NCBI GenBank assembly: GCA_964497615.1
Contig: CAZCEC010000001.1
Coordinates: 247,312-311,311, forward strand
Length of the DNA stretch: 64,000 nt
Direction: 5' to 3'
DNA from: CAZCEC01 sp964497615
GTDB lineage: Bacteria; Chloroflexota; Anaerolineae; Anaerolineales; UBA6663
Under the pieces are notes generated by a model. That model worked only from the letters and a program-made list of their open reading frames with translations, did no database searches and had not been told where the DNA came from. The position numbers were made by a program, and so were the translations under genes. Below are positions 7,950 to 15,799 of the stretch, piece after piece (positions within the stretch are counted from its first letter, which is position 1; each line of letters begins with the position of its first letter).

Positions 7950-8785
7950 GGACGACCGTCGCGTGGCTGCTGACGCTGGGCCTGTTGTCGGCCGGGTGCG
8001 GCGCCGCCACGCCCGGACCGGCCACCGCGGGGCTGGCCGACCTGGGCGGCCGCCCGGTGGCCGTGGCCCTGGGCAACGCTTACCTGCCCTTCAGCTTTGT
8101 GCGCCTGGATACCGGTGAAGCCGACGGCTGGAACTACGACGCCCTGGACGAGATCTGCCGGCGGCTCAACTGCCGACCGGTGTATTACGAGATCACGTGG
8201 GAGGCCATGCTCTTCGCCATCGCCGCGGGCCAATACGACGTGGCCGCCGACGGCATTACCATCACCCCCGAGCGCGCCGAACAGGTGGACTTCTCAGACG
8301 GCTATATGCGCGTGGAGCAGCGCGTGATCGTGCGTCGCAGCGAGACGCGCGTGGACAGCATCGAGGCGGTTGCGGCCGATGAGACGCTCCGGGCCGGCGC
8401 GATGCTGGGCACGACCAACTATGCGGCCGCGCTGGACCTGGTGGGCGCGGCCCGTGTGCAGCCGTTTGAGGATTGGGGCGAGGCGGTGCAGGCCGTTATC
8501 GCCGGCGACATTGACGCCGTGGTGATCGACGACCTGGCGGGGCAGGGCTATGTGGGCGTCAACGCCGACGCCCTCCGGCTGCTGCCGGGCGCGCTGGTGA
8601 GCCAGGAGTTGGGTTTTGCCTTCCCCAAGGGATCGGCCCTGGTGGAGCCGTTTAACGCCGCGCTGGCCGCCATGCGGGCCGACGGCAGGCTGGACGAGTT
8701 GGCCGAGAAGTGGTTTGGCGCGAGCTTTGACCTCACGTACGATGACATTGGGCTCGGCGCGTATGACAACACGCCCGAACCCTAG
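7946..8785 (+). CDS. Family 3-type solute-binding lipoprotein
   Basis: A 279-residue periplasmic binding protein with a lipoprotein signal peptide: the lipobox L-S-A-G-C places the lipidated Cys at residue 18. The mature part resembles amino-acid-type (SBP_bac_3) binding proteins: Y-L-P-F-S-F, then G-W-N-Y-D-A-L-D-E-I, A-A-D-G-I-T-I-T-P-E-R-A and the D-A-V-V-I-D-D segment. No cognate permease or ATPase is next to it, so it is an orphan. Its start overlaps the ATP-grasp gene (ATGA) and its stop overlaps the convergent mch stop. It might bind a pterin or amino-acid-like ligand, or be a catalytic relative such as cyclohexadienyl dehydratase. This cannot be decided from sequence. Confidence 0.75.
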   Translation: MRTTVAWLLTLGLLSAGCGAATPGPATAGLADLGGRPVAVALGNAYLPFSFVRLDTGEADGWNYDALDEICRRLNCRPVYYEITWEAMLFAIAAGQYDVAADGITITPERAEQVDFSDGYMRVEQRVIVRRSETRVDSIEAVAADETLRAGAMLGTTNYAAALDLVGAARVQPFEDWGEAVQAVIAGDIDAVVIDDLAGQGYVGVNADALRLLPGALVSQELGFAFPKGSALVEPFNAALAAMRADGRLDELAEKWFGASFDLTYDDIGLGAYDNTPEP

Positions 8786-9750
8786 GCGGGCGGGAACCCA
8801 AACGAGCGCCAAAGCACCTCCGGGTTGAGTTGGCCGGCGTGCAGCGTGCGCCCGGTGGAGAGGCTGTTGAAGGATACCGCGGCCGGGCCGAAGATGAGCG
8901 GGTCGAGCTGGTAGAAGTCGAAGTTCACCGCGCGCATGAGGTCGTAGAAAGGGAGGCCATAGCCCGCGGCGGCGGAGGCCGGCACGCGCGGCAGGAGGGC
9001 TTCGATTGCTTCGAAGCTGCCCTCGACCAGGAAGTGCGCCTGGCCGCCGTACAGGATAGCATCATTGGCGCAGCCCATCGCGCGCGCGTCGTCGGCGGCG
9101 ACTGGGGGCAGGGGGCAGGCGCCCCAGCCGCAGCGGATCTGGCGGGTGTCGAAGCCCAGGTTGTGCAGCTTGAGCAAGGGCACTTCAACGATGCGGGCCG
9201 CGATCTGGATGCTGCCCACCAGGCTGGCGGTCGGGGCGACGAGGAGGGTGAGGGCGGCTGGGGCCACGCCCACGGCTGCGGCCAGGCGGTCGGCTACGGC
9301 GGGCGAGGGCGGCGTGCGGCCCTCCACGCACAGCACGGCCGCAGCGGCCTGCTCGGCGTACCCCAGGGCCACGCTGATTGCGTCGCGCGCCGCAGCCAGG
9401 CCGCGCGCCGGCCCGCTCAGGATGGCGTCGTAGTCGGGCTGGTGCAGGGTGCGTCCGCCGGCCTGCGCCGCGAGGCAGGCCCAGGCCGGATGATCCGTGC
9501 GGACGGTGACGCCGGGCAGGGTGCGCCCGGCGATGGTCAGCGGCGCGAACTCGACCGTGCCCAGGCCGCCGAGGCTGACCTCGGCAAACAGGCGGCCGGC
9601 CTCCAGCCCGCCCCGCGCTTCGAGCCCCAGGTCGAACCAGCGTGTGCCGTTCGCCAGCCGCGCCGGCCGGACCCCAAACGCCTCCGGGTCGGCCGCCAGA
9701 TGCTCCACCAGGGCCAGCGCCCGCTGATTCATGTGCATCGATACGGTCAT
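8782..9750 (-). CDS. mch: Methenyl-H4MPT cyclohydrolase
   Basis: A 322-residue methenyltetrahydromethanopterin cyclohydrolase, which converts methenyl-H4MPT+ and water to N5-formyl-H4MPT in the cytoplasm. The N-terminus M-N-Q-R-A-L-A-L-V-E, the L-V-A-P-T-A-S-L-V-G-S-I-Q segment, H-N-L-G-F-D, the G-W-G-A-C-P-L-P-P loop and the N-D-A-I-L-Y-G-G motif are characteristic of the family, and the length is normal. ATG at 9750 is chosen because it is 4 bases after the fhcC stop and gives the standard N-terminus. It is the last gene of the six-gene operon. Together with FhcABCD it forms the oxidative branch from methenyl-H4MPT to formate. Confidence 0.95.
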   Translation of the reverse strand: MTVSMHMNQRALALVEHLAADPEAFGVRPARLANGTRWFDLGLEARGGLEAGRLFAEVSLGGLGTVEFAPLTIAGRTLPGVTVRTDHPAWACLAAQAGGRTLHQPDYDAILSGPARGLAAARDAISVALGYAEQAAAAVLCVEGRTPPSPAVADRLAAAVGVAPAALTLLVAPTASLVGSIQIAARIVEVPLLKLHNLGFDTRQIRCGWGACPLPPVAADDARAMGCANDAILYGGQAHFLVEGSFEAIEALLPRVPASAAAGYGLPFYDLMRAVNFDFYQLDPLIFGPAAVSFNSLSTGRTLHAGQLNPEVLWRSFGFPPA

Positions 9751-9754
9751 CGCA

Positions 9755-10567
9755 CTAATCGCCTTTCCAAAGGAGGAGTTCACCGCGGCCCAGGTCCAGG
9801 TGATCGCCGCTGTAGCGGGCGTACCGTCCGGCAATGTGGGCGTCGGTGACTGGCAGGCCCAGGTCGCGCAGGTAACGCAAATACAGGCGCAGGAAGGTGG
9901 GGCGGTAGTCGCAGGCAAAGTTGAACGTGGGCAGTGGGTGCGCCGGTCCCAACGCGACCACGCTGCCACGGCGCATCCCGGCGCCCGGCCGCGCGCCCAG
10001 GCGGCCCAACACCACCAGGGTGCCGGCCAGCAGGCCGGCGGCGGGGAAATCCCCGCAGTCGCCGCCAATGGCAATCAGGCCGCGGCGCATGGCGCGTGCC
10101 GCCTCGGCGCCGGCGCTGCCGTGAACAATGATCTCGCCGCCCTGTAGACCCATGCGGCTGCCCGGATAAGCCCCGCCCAACCCCTGCCCGGCGCTGCCGA
10201 GGATGACCAAGCGGCCGCCCGCCATTTCCGCGCCGGCCCAATCGTCGGCCGCGCCCTCAATCTCCAGCAGTCCGGCGCGCATGCCGGCGCCCGCGTGCCG
10301 GCCCACCGGCCCGGCCACGCGCAGCCGTCCACCCGCCATCTGGTGGCCGATCCACTTGAATGCCGACAGGTCGCCTTCGAGGCACACTGACTCACCGCGC
10401 ATCCCGCGGACGTTAAAGAAGTCGCCCAACGTTGCCGGGCGGCTGCCGTGCAGCACCGGCTGGGCTGCGATGGCGGATAGGCTGAGACCGGCCAGCACAT
10501 CAGGCCGCAGACCGGGAGCTTCCACCGGGGCCTCGGGCGGGGTGTGCAGGGTGAGGGTGAGGGTCAC
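9755..10567 (-). CDS. fhcC: Formylmethanofuran dehydrogenase subunit C homolog (Fhc complex)
   Basis: A 270-residue FwdC/FhcC homolog. The family forms a right-handed beta-helix from G-x-x-x-G repeats, seen here from about residue 75 to 190 (for example A-G-A-G-M-R-A-G, then G-A-E-M-A-G-G and G-S-R-M-G-L-Q-G-G). In archaea it supports the formylmethanofuran dehydrogenase; in bacteria it is part of the formyltransferase/hydrolase complex. The GTG start at 10567 gives a GTGA overlap with fhcD, which decides this start over longer frames. Downstream, mch follows after 4 bases. Lys and Arg residues at the C-terminus are typical of the family. Confidence 0.93.
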   Translation of the reverse strand: MTLTLTLHTPPEAPVEAPGLRPDVLAGLSLSAIAAQPVLHGSRPATLGDFFNVRGMRGESVCLEGDLSAFKWIGHQMAGGRLRVAGPVGRHAGAGMRAGLLEIEGAADDWAGAEMAGGRLVILGSAGQGLGGAYPGSRMGLQGGEIIVHGSAGAEAARAMRRGLIAIGGDCGDFPAAGLLAGTLVVLGRLGARPGAGMRRGSVVALGPAHPLPTFNFACDYRPTFLRLYLRYLRDLGLPVTDAHIAGRYARYSGDHLDLGRGELLLWKGD

Positions 10568-11478
10568 GGCGCTTCGACGGCGTCGAGCAGGTCGTGGAGC
10601 TGGATCTGGTATGGGCCGAGCCGGCCGCCATAGTTGCCGGCCGATAGGTGCGTCGCGCCGTGGCGGGCTGCGGCGCGCAGGCCCAGCCGCATGGCCTCGG
10701 TAACGCCGGCTAGGTCCAGGCCATCGAGCACTATCTCCAGCACACTGCCTACCCCAGCGGGCACCTGGCTGTTGGGCGCCAGGCCGCGCAGGGTTGGGCA
10801 GAAGGGCGCGTTGGTGGAAGCGCGCAGGAAGCGATAGCGCGAGCCGACCTGGCTCCCGCTGCGGACCAGCCCGCCGGGAAACGGCAGGCACACCCCAGGC
10901 ACGGCGCGCATGGCGCTGACCGCCGCCTCGGCCGCGCGGCGCGTGGCGGCGGCGTCGCCGGCCATGATCAGCAAGTTGCCGCCGCCGACGGCCGGCTGCG
11001 CGCCGAACATTTCCTCAACGACGAACTCACCCTCCATCACCGGGATGCGCCAGTACCGGCGGCCGGCCAGCACCTTGCTGATCTGGTAGCCGTCGCCGAA
11101 GTAGCGCAGGGGCCCGCCCACATTCAGGCGGTCGGGCGCGTCAGGCAGACCGTCATAGCAGGCTGTGGTGACGCACGTGAGCACGCACTGGCCGATGCGC
11201 TCGACCAGGCGCTGGCCGAGGGCCTCCCGCCGGACCGTGAAGAGCAAGACGCTGACGCCGGGGCGACCGTCGGGGGTGGCGTCGGGCGGGAGCGTGGCTT
11301 CCAGGCCGGCCTCCACCTGGCAGCCGATGATGGACGTGGCAAAACCGCACATGGCCTCAGCCGCTGTCTGGGCCCAGGCCGGCGTTTCGGCGGTGATGAT
11401 CGCGCGGGCCCCCCACATGCCGAAGGCCTCGGCAAAGGTGTCCGCCACGTTGGCGCCATGCAGTCGCTGCGCGCTCAC
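10564..11478 (-). CDS. fhcD: Formylmethanofuran:H4MPT formyltransferase (Fhc complex)
   Basis: A 304-residue Ftr/FhcD protein that moves the formyl group between N5-formyl-H4MPT and the methanofuran-type cofactor. Family features include the N-terminal F-A-E-A-F-G-M-W-G-A-R-A-I-I-T-A, T-S-I-I-G-C-Q-V-E-A-G, G-D-G-Y-Q-I-S-K, the P-V-M-E-G-E-F segment and the C-terminal N-Y-G-G-R-L-G. The length matches the family (about 300). It sits between fhcA and fhcC with 4-base overlaps on both sides. It acts in the cytoplasm as part of the FhcABCD complex, where the formyl group is then hydrolysed to formate by FhcA. Confidence 0.95.
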   Translation of the reverse strand: MSAQRLHGANVADTFAEAFGMWGARAIITAETPAWAQTAAEAMCGFATSIIGCQVEAGLEATLPPDATPDGRPGVSVLLFTVRREALGQRLVERIGQCVLTCVTTACYDGLPDAPDRLNVGGPLRYFGDGYQISKVLAGRRYWRIPVMEGEFVVEEMFGAQPAVGGGNLLIMAGDAAATRRAAEAAVSAMRAVPGVCLPFPGGLVRSGSQVGSRYRFLRASTNAPFCPTLRGLAPNSQVPAGVGSVLEIVLDGLDLAGVTEAMRLGLRAAARHGATHLSAGNYGGRLGPYQIQLHDLLDAVEAP

Positions 11479-13092
11479 GGCGCCTCCGCTGGTGTGCGCG
11501 GGGCGGCCGCGCCCGGTACCGGGTAGTTGTCGAAGTGCACGCTGTAGTGCTCGTCGAAGTAAGGCCGCAGCACCCGCTCGATGGCCGGGTCGTAGGCCGG
11601 CGCGACGTGCAGAAGGCGGCCGGCGGGTTCGCCGCGCAACTCGCCGCCGCCGACCACCATTTCGCCCGCCTTGAAGACATACGTCGGGGCGCTAAACATG
11701 GCCTCCTTGTCCGCTTGTTCGGTGTAGACGGCCAGATCGGCGTCCGCGCCCGGGCCGAGATGGCCCTTGTGTGTCAGGCCCAGCAGCCGGGCAGGGCCGG
11801 CCCTTGTGATGATGGCGATCTCGGACAGCGCGCTGGAGCCCGTCGAGCAGGGTCGTCTGGCGCAGGGCGGCGGGGTTGGCGCGGCGGATCTGGTCGGCGC
11901 GGAAGTCGCGGTCCATGAGCAGGCGGATGAGGCGGGGGTAGCTGCTGAAGAGCGCCCCGTTGGGATGATCGGTCGAGAAGACCATGCGCCAGGGGTCGCG
12001 GCTCAACAGGAACAACTCCAGCCCCAGCCCCCATTGCAGGGCATGCACATAGCTGGCCTCGCGGTAGGTCAGGGGCTGCAGCCCGCAGCCGGTCTCGCAC
12101 TCCACGTCGCCGCTGGCCCACCGGCCGCGCGTGAGCTGGTGCAGCCAGGCAGAGGCTGGCACATCGGCGGTGGTGGTGACCGCCGGGCCGAACAGCACCT
12201 GCCCCACATCGGCACTCAACTCGGGGTGGGCGTCCAGAAAGTCGATGATCTCGGGGGCGCGCGAGGTCGGGCGGCCATCGGGCGTGGCGCCATAGCTGTG
12301 GAATTGAATGTGGCACAGGTGGGCCCGCCGGCCGGCCAGGGCCTGCATCGTATCCAACGTAGTGGCGGCATTGCCAGGCTGGCCGAGGCTCAGGCCGTGC
12401 AGATGTATGGGGTGCGGCAGTTCCAGGGTGTTGGCGGCGTCCGCCAGCGCCGTGATGATCTGGCGCGGCGTGAGCGGCCAGCCGTCAAGCGTCTCATCTA
12501 GACTGGTGACGTTGCGGCGACGGCGCTTCCACAACGCCACGCCGCCGGGGTTGACCAGCTTGACCGCATAGGCGCGGGTGGCGTTGAGCCACCAGGCGAC
12601 GGCCTGGCGCAATGCCTCCGACCGGCCTGCCGCGATCAGCTCGAAGAGGAGCTGGTTGTTGCCCAACAAGATATAGAAGCCCTTATCCAGCAGTGGCGTG
12701 TCGTCCAGCTCGGCCAGCGCCTGGCGGGCGCGCAGCGGGGCCACGGCAGCGTCCATGACGGTGGTGTAGCCCAGCGCCGCGTAGCGCTGGCCGGTGGCAA
12801 AGGTCGTGGGCACGCAGCCACCTGTGCCCGAGCGCAGGCGGCTGGCGCGCGGCTGCGGATCGCCGCGCCGTTCTTCGGGCAGTAGCCGTCGCGCGAGGCT
12901 GAGGGTGTGGCCGGCGATGTGGCTGTGCAGATCGACTCCGCCGGGCATGAGCACGAGCCCGCGGGCATCTAATGTAGGCGCCTCGGGCGGCAGGCCGGCC
13001 ACGACCTGGCCGCCCTCGAGACAGATATCGCGCGTCTCGCCTGCCAGGCCATTCAAGGGATCGTACACCCGGGCGCCGGTGATCCGCAGCAT
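11475..13092 (-). CDS. fhcA: Formylmethanofuran dehydrogenase subunit A homolog, apparent frameshift
   Basis: An amidohydrolase-fold FwdA/FhcA protein that hydrolyses formylmethanofuran to formate. In the first frame (about 419 residues) the metal ligands H56 and H58 (D-L-H-S-H-I-A-G), the carboxylated-Lys candidate K178 in A-V-K-L-V-N-P-G-G and F-S-T-D-H-P-N-G are all present. Near 11827-11835, in a GCGCGC-like run, similarity moves to another frame. That frame continues A-L-S-E-I-A-I-I-T-R-A-G-P-A-R, then D-A-D-L-A-V-Y-T and the C-terminal metal-domain strand Y-V-F-K-A-G, ending at 11475. Restored length would be about 537, near the family norm. A sequencing or assembly error is likely, since every neighbour is intact; a real mutation cannot be excluded. 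ATG at 13092 lies 5 bases after fhcB, and the end overlaps fhcD (ATGA). Confidence 0.88.
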
Positions 13093-13097
13093 GGGGC

Positions 13098-14444
13098 TTA
13101 TCCTCCGGGAGCGCGCTCCAACGCCGCCTTGGGCGTCTGCGACGCGGACGCGCGTTCGGCGCAGGTGGGCGACAGGTGCTGCAGCAGATCCAAAATGACG
13201 GCCTCGGCGGGCGGGAAGGGGGACGTCAAGGCTGGGCGCAATGAAAGCGCCACCTCATCCACCCGGAAGCCGGTGCCGCCGCTCTCCACGCCGAAGCTGG
13301 CGGTCGTGATGGCCACGCGGGCCCAGGCGGCGGAGGCGGCCCACGGGCCGATCACCACGCAAGGCCGCTGCCGTAGCCGGTCCACAGCTTCCGCCGGCAG
13401 GCCAGCCGCCGGCTCAGCGCCGACGAGCAGGATGGCGTCGGCTTCGCCGCGGGCCAGGAGTTCGGCGGCGCTGAACTCGCCGGCATAGGAGCGGGGATAA
13501 CCGCGGCTGAAGTTGACGGCCTGCGCGTAACCCGTCTGCCAGGCCAGCACATTCTCGGCGCCGGACGCGTTGCCGTCGCCCCCCAGGGCCTGGGCCACGA
13601 CGCGCGTGTGCGCGTTCAACTCGGAAGTCAGCCTCAGCAGGGCGGCCACGTTGTGGGGGCCGGCGGGTCCGTGCGCCAGCCGGTCCCCATAGAAGACTGC
13701 GCCATAGCGGCATGTGCGGAGGCGTGCCGCCAGGTCCGTCAAGGCGTCGAGCGGCAGGCCGGCTTCCGCGGCCAGCGCGGGCGTGGCCGGCAGGCCGCGC
13801 ACCAATGCCCGCAGCGCCCACAACACCTCGAAGTCGCGGCCGGGCTGCGTTTGAAGGAAGAGGTCGGCCTCGCGGGCGGTGGCCGTGGGCGCGTGATCGA
13901 GGACGATGACGGTCCGGTCGCGGCGGCCGTTCGGCAAGGTGCGGCTGCGGGGCAGCGCCGAGTAGCGGCTGAGGTGCCGCGGGTGGGTGACTGCCGGGTC
14001 GGCGCCCCAAAACACGACCAGATCGGCGTTGTTCCTAATCTCGCCCAGCGTGGCGCCGTGCGCGCCGACCTGCTGGAATGCCAGGCCTGTGGCGCGCTGC
14101 GCGGCGCTCCCGCCCAGGTCGAGGTTGGCGGCCAGCAGATCGGCCAGGGCCACGGCCTGGCGCTGCGCCTCGCATGAGATTCCCAGCAGGCCGTAAATGA
14201 GAGGAAAGCGCGCCTCCAACAGCAGGCGCGCGGCGTCGTCCAGCGCCTGCTCGAGCGTGGCGGGGCGGCCCGCAATCAGCGCGGGCGGATGGTCGGGCAA
14301 GGGCCAGGCGGCGAAGCCCGCCTCGGCCAGACGGCAGGCGTTCTCGGCGCGCGTGATGCGCCCGGCTTCGATGGTGAGGCTGAGGTCATCGCACAGGCAG
14401 CCGCAAAAGGGGCAGATGGCGTGGTCGAGGCGCTGGCGGGTCAT
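13098..14444 (-). CDS. fhcB: Formylmethanofuran dehydrogenase subunit B homolog (Fhc complex)
   Basis: A 448-residue FwdB/FhcB homolog of the molybdopterin oxidoreductase fold. The N-terminal Cys cluster is C11-P-F-C14-G-C16-L-C18-D-D. The T-L-G-E-I-R-N-N-A-D-L-V-V-F-W-G-A-D-P strand and the T-H-P-R-H-L-S-R-Y-S motif are typical. In archaeal FwdB a Cys (or Sec) ligates W or Mo before the T-L-G-E segment. Here that region reads R-A-T-G with no Cys, as expected for bacterial FhcB that is structural and not redox active (inference). The ATG at 14444 forms an ATGA overlap with the upstream ATP-grasp gene. It belongs to the fhc-mch operon. Confidence 0.92.
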   Translation of the reverse strand: MTRQRLDHAICPFCGCLCDDLSLTIEAGRITRAENACRLAEAGFAAWPLPDHPPALIAGRPATLEQALDDAARLLLEARFPLIYGLLGISCEAQRQAVALADLLAANLDLGGSAAQRATGLAFQQVGAHGATLGEIRNNADLVVFWGADPAVTHPRHLSRYSALPRSRTLPNGRRDRTVIVLDHAPTATAREADLFLQTQPGRDFEVLWALRALVRGLPATPALAAEAGLPLDALTDLAARLRTCRYGAVFYGDRLAHGPAGPHNVAALLRLTSELNAHTRVVAQALGGDGNASGAENVLAWQTGYAQAVNFSRGYPRSYAGEFSAAELLARGEADAILLVGAEPAAGLPAEAVDRLRQRPCVVIGPWAASAAWARVAITTASFGVESGGTGFRVDEVALSLRPALTSPFPPAEAVILDLLQHLSPTCAERASASQTPKAALERAPGG

Positions 14445-15607
14445 GGGCGGCCTCCGGCGCGGGCGGGCAACAGGCTGTGGCGCACGGCGGCGGCCTTTCG
14501 CCGCAACGCAGCGAGGCAAGCGTCGGGCGAGGCGGCCTCCGCCATCAGGGTACAGATGGGGTGGCCGCGGGCGATGCGCTCGCCTGGGTGGGGGATGTCG
14601 CGCCGGCCAAGCACCGTCCAGCCGGTGGTGTCGCCCACGCGCACGTCGGCCGGGGCAAACAGGATGGCCTTGCCGCGCGCCGGCTGTACGGGCACGGGCG
14701 TGGGCGGCGGCAGCCGCCCCTGGCAGGCCCGTACATGCGCGGCGAACACCGAGCCGGGCCGGTCGGCGTCGAACAGCTCCAGCGAGGCGGATGGGCGCGG
14801 GTTGACTTCCAGGGTCCAAAGCTCCTGCTGGTGCCAGACGAAGTCCAGACCATTGACGCCGCGCAGACCAAAGACGGCCGTGAGGTGCGCGGCGACGGCC
14901 TGGGCCTGCGCCGCCAGCGCGGCGCGCTCGCCTGGCCGCAGCCGCGGCGGCGAGAGGTTGCCGCAGTAGCGGAACCCGGCCGCGCCAAAGGCGCGTCTCC
15001 CAATGAGTTGCTCCGTGAGGCCGAGCACGACTGCCCGCCGGCCATCGGCCACGAAGGCCGCTGAGGCCACCATCCCGCCAAGCTGGCGCTGGAGGAGGCC
15101 CGCGGCGGGGGCCGGCCCGCCGCGCCAAGGGCGAACGCCGTGCCCGCCGCCGCTGTGCAGGGGCTTCCACAGCCAGCGCTGCCGGCGCGGGGGCGGGGGG
15201 CCGCCAGCCAGGCGCGTCTCCGGCCAGCGAAAGCCGCCGGCGCGCAGCACGGCGGCCAACTCCCCGGGGTCGCGCACGCGCGCCAGGGTGGCGGGGGTGT
15301 TGCCCAGGAGTTCACGCCCGCGAGCCAGTTCGGCCACCAGGTCAGGGTGGTTCTCGAAGCTGGCGCCATAGACCACGGCCCGCGCCGGCACCGCGCGGGC
15401 GGCGTCCGTCAAGGCGGCGGCGCTGTAGGCCTGCCCCCCAAGGTCATGCCGCAGCGACCGGCTGGGGCAGAGGGCACGCAGGTCGGCGTCGCCGAAATAA
15501 TCCAGGGCCGTCACAGCGAACCCGGCGCGCGTGGCCAGCTCGGCCAGTTGTCGCGCCGTGTAGCCAATGAGCAGGATCGGCTGTGGCACTGCGGTCAGAG
15601 GCGGCAT
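14441..15607 (-). CDS. ATP-grasp protein of H4MPT gene clusters (orfY-like)
   Basis: A 388-residue ATP-grasp protein and first gene of the fhc-mch operon. The N-terminus (I-L-L-I-G-Y-T-A-R-Q-L-A) starts a Rossmann-like pre-ATP-grasp domain, followed by W-L-W-K-P-L-H-S-G-G-G-H-G-V (about 144-157) and the metal-binding W-T-L-E-V-N-P-R-P-S-A-S-L-E near 267-280. ATP-grasp proteins of this type (called orfY in methylotrophs) occur in islands for methanopterin-linked C1 transfer, where they are thought to help make the pterin or methanofuran-like cofactor. The exact reaction is not established. It overlaps fhcB by 4 bases. The predicted promoter leaves a very short leader before ATG 15607; a GTG at 15589 is an alternative start. 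Confidence 0.8.
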   Translation of the reverse strand: MPPLTAVPQPILLIGYTARQLAELATRAGFAVTALDYFGDADLRALCPSRSLRHDLGGQAYSAAALTDAARAVPARAVVYGASFENHPDLVAELARGRELLGNTPATLARVRDPGELAAVLRAGGFRWPETRLAGGPPPPRRQRWLWKPLHSGGGHGVRPWRGGPAPAAGLLQRQLGGMVASAAFVADGRRAVVLGLTEQLIGRRAFGAAGFRYCGNLSPPRLRPGERAALAAQAQAVAAHLTAVFGLRGVNGLDFVWHQQELWTLEVNPRPSASLELFDADRPGSVFAAHVRACQGRLPPPTPVPVQPARGKAILFAPADVRVGDTTGWTVLGRRDIPHPGERIARGHPICTLMAEAASPDACLAALRRKAAAVRHSLLPARAGGRP

Positions 15608-15621
15608 GCTTCGGCCAGGGA

Positions 15622-15650
15622 ACTGTAGGGCCAGCGCTGGCGAAAGTCAA
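15622..15650 (-). promoter_or_regulatory. Promoter of the ATP-grasp-fhc-mch operon
   Basis: On the minus strand TTGACT (15650-15645), a 17-base spacer and TACAGT (15627-15622) form a good sigma-70-type promoter. Transcription would begin about 7-8 bases before the ATG at 15607. The message would then be almost leaderless, or translation would begin at a later start such as the GTG at 15589. Confidence 0.5.
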
Positions 15651-15673
15651 GCGGCATTTAGTAATACTGAACA

Positions 15674-15694
15674 CCCAATTGGACCCCAATTGGG
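15674..15694. promoter_or_regulatory. Tandem CCAATTGG palindromes between divergent promoters
   Basis: Two copies of the palindrome CCCAATTGG lie side by side, separated by two bases, between the minus-strand promoter of the fhc operon and the plus-strand promoter of ykoD. The second copy ends 10 bases before the ykoD -35 box. The spacing suggests binding of a dimeric regulator to adjacent sites. No regulator gene is next to it, so the binding protein is unknown. Confidence 0.4.
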
Positions 15695-15704
15695 CAAGTT
15701 CTGC

Positions 15705-15733
15705 TTGACACGCGAAAATCGCTATGCTAATCT
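15705..15733 (+). promoter_or_regulatory. Sigma-70 promoter of the ykoDCE operon
   Basis: TTGACA (15705-15710), a 17-base spacer and TAATCT (15728-15733) form a near-consensus promoter. The transcript start would fall near 15740, about 60 bases before the ATG of ykoD at 15800. No TPP riboswitch elements were found in that leader. Confidence 0.65.
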
Positions 15734-15799
15734 GTTCGCACGCTTCAACCTCTGATACTTTTCACTAAACATGACATCGCTCCGCCGGTCTGAGAAGCT

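Noticed and set aside
15740..15799. TPP riboswitch ahead of ykoD
   Set aside because: A CTGAGA string occurs just before the ATG, but the other conserved thiamine-box parts are absent and the leader is too short.
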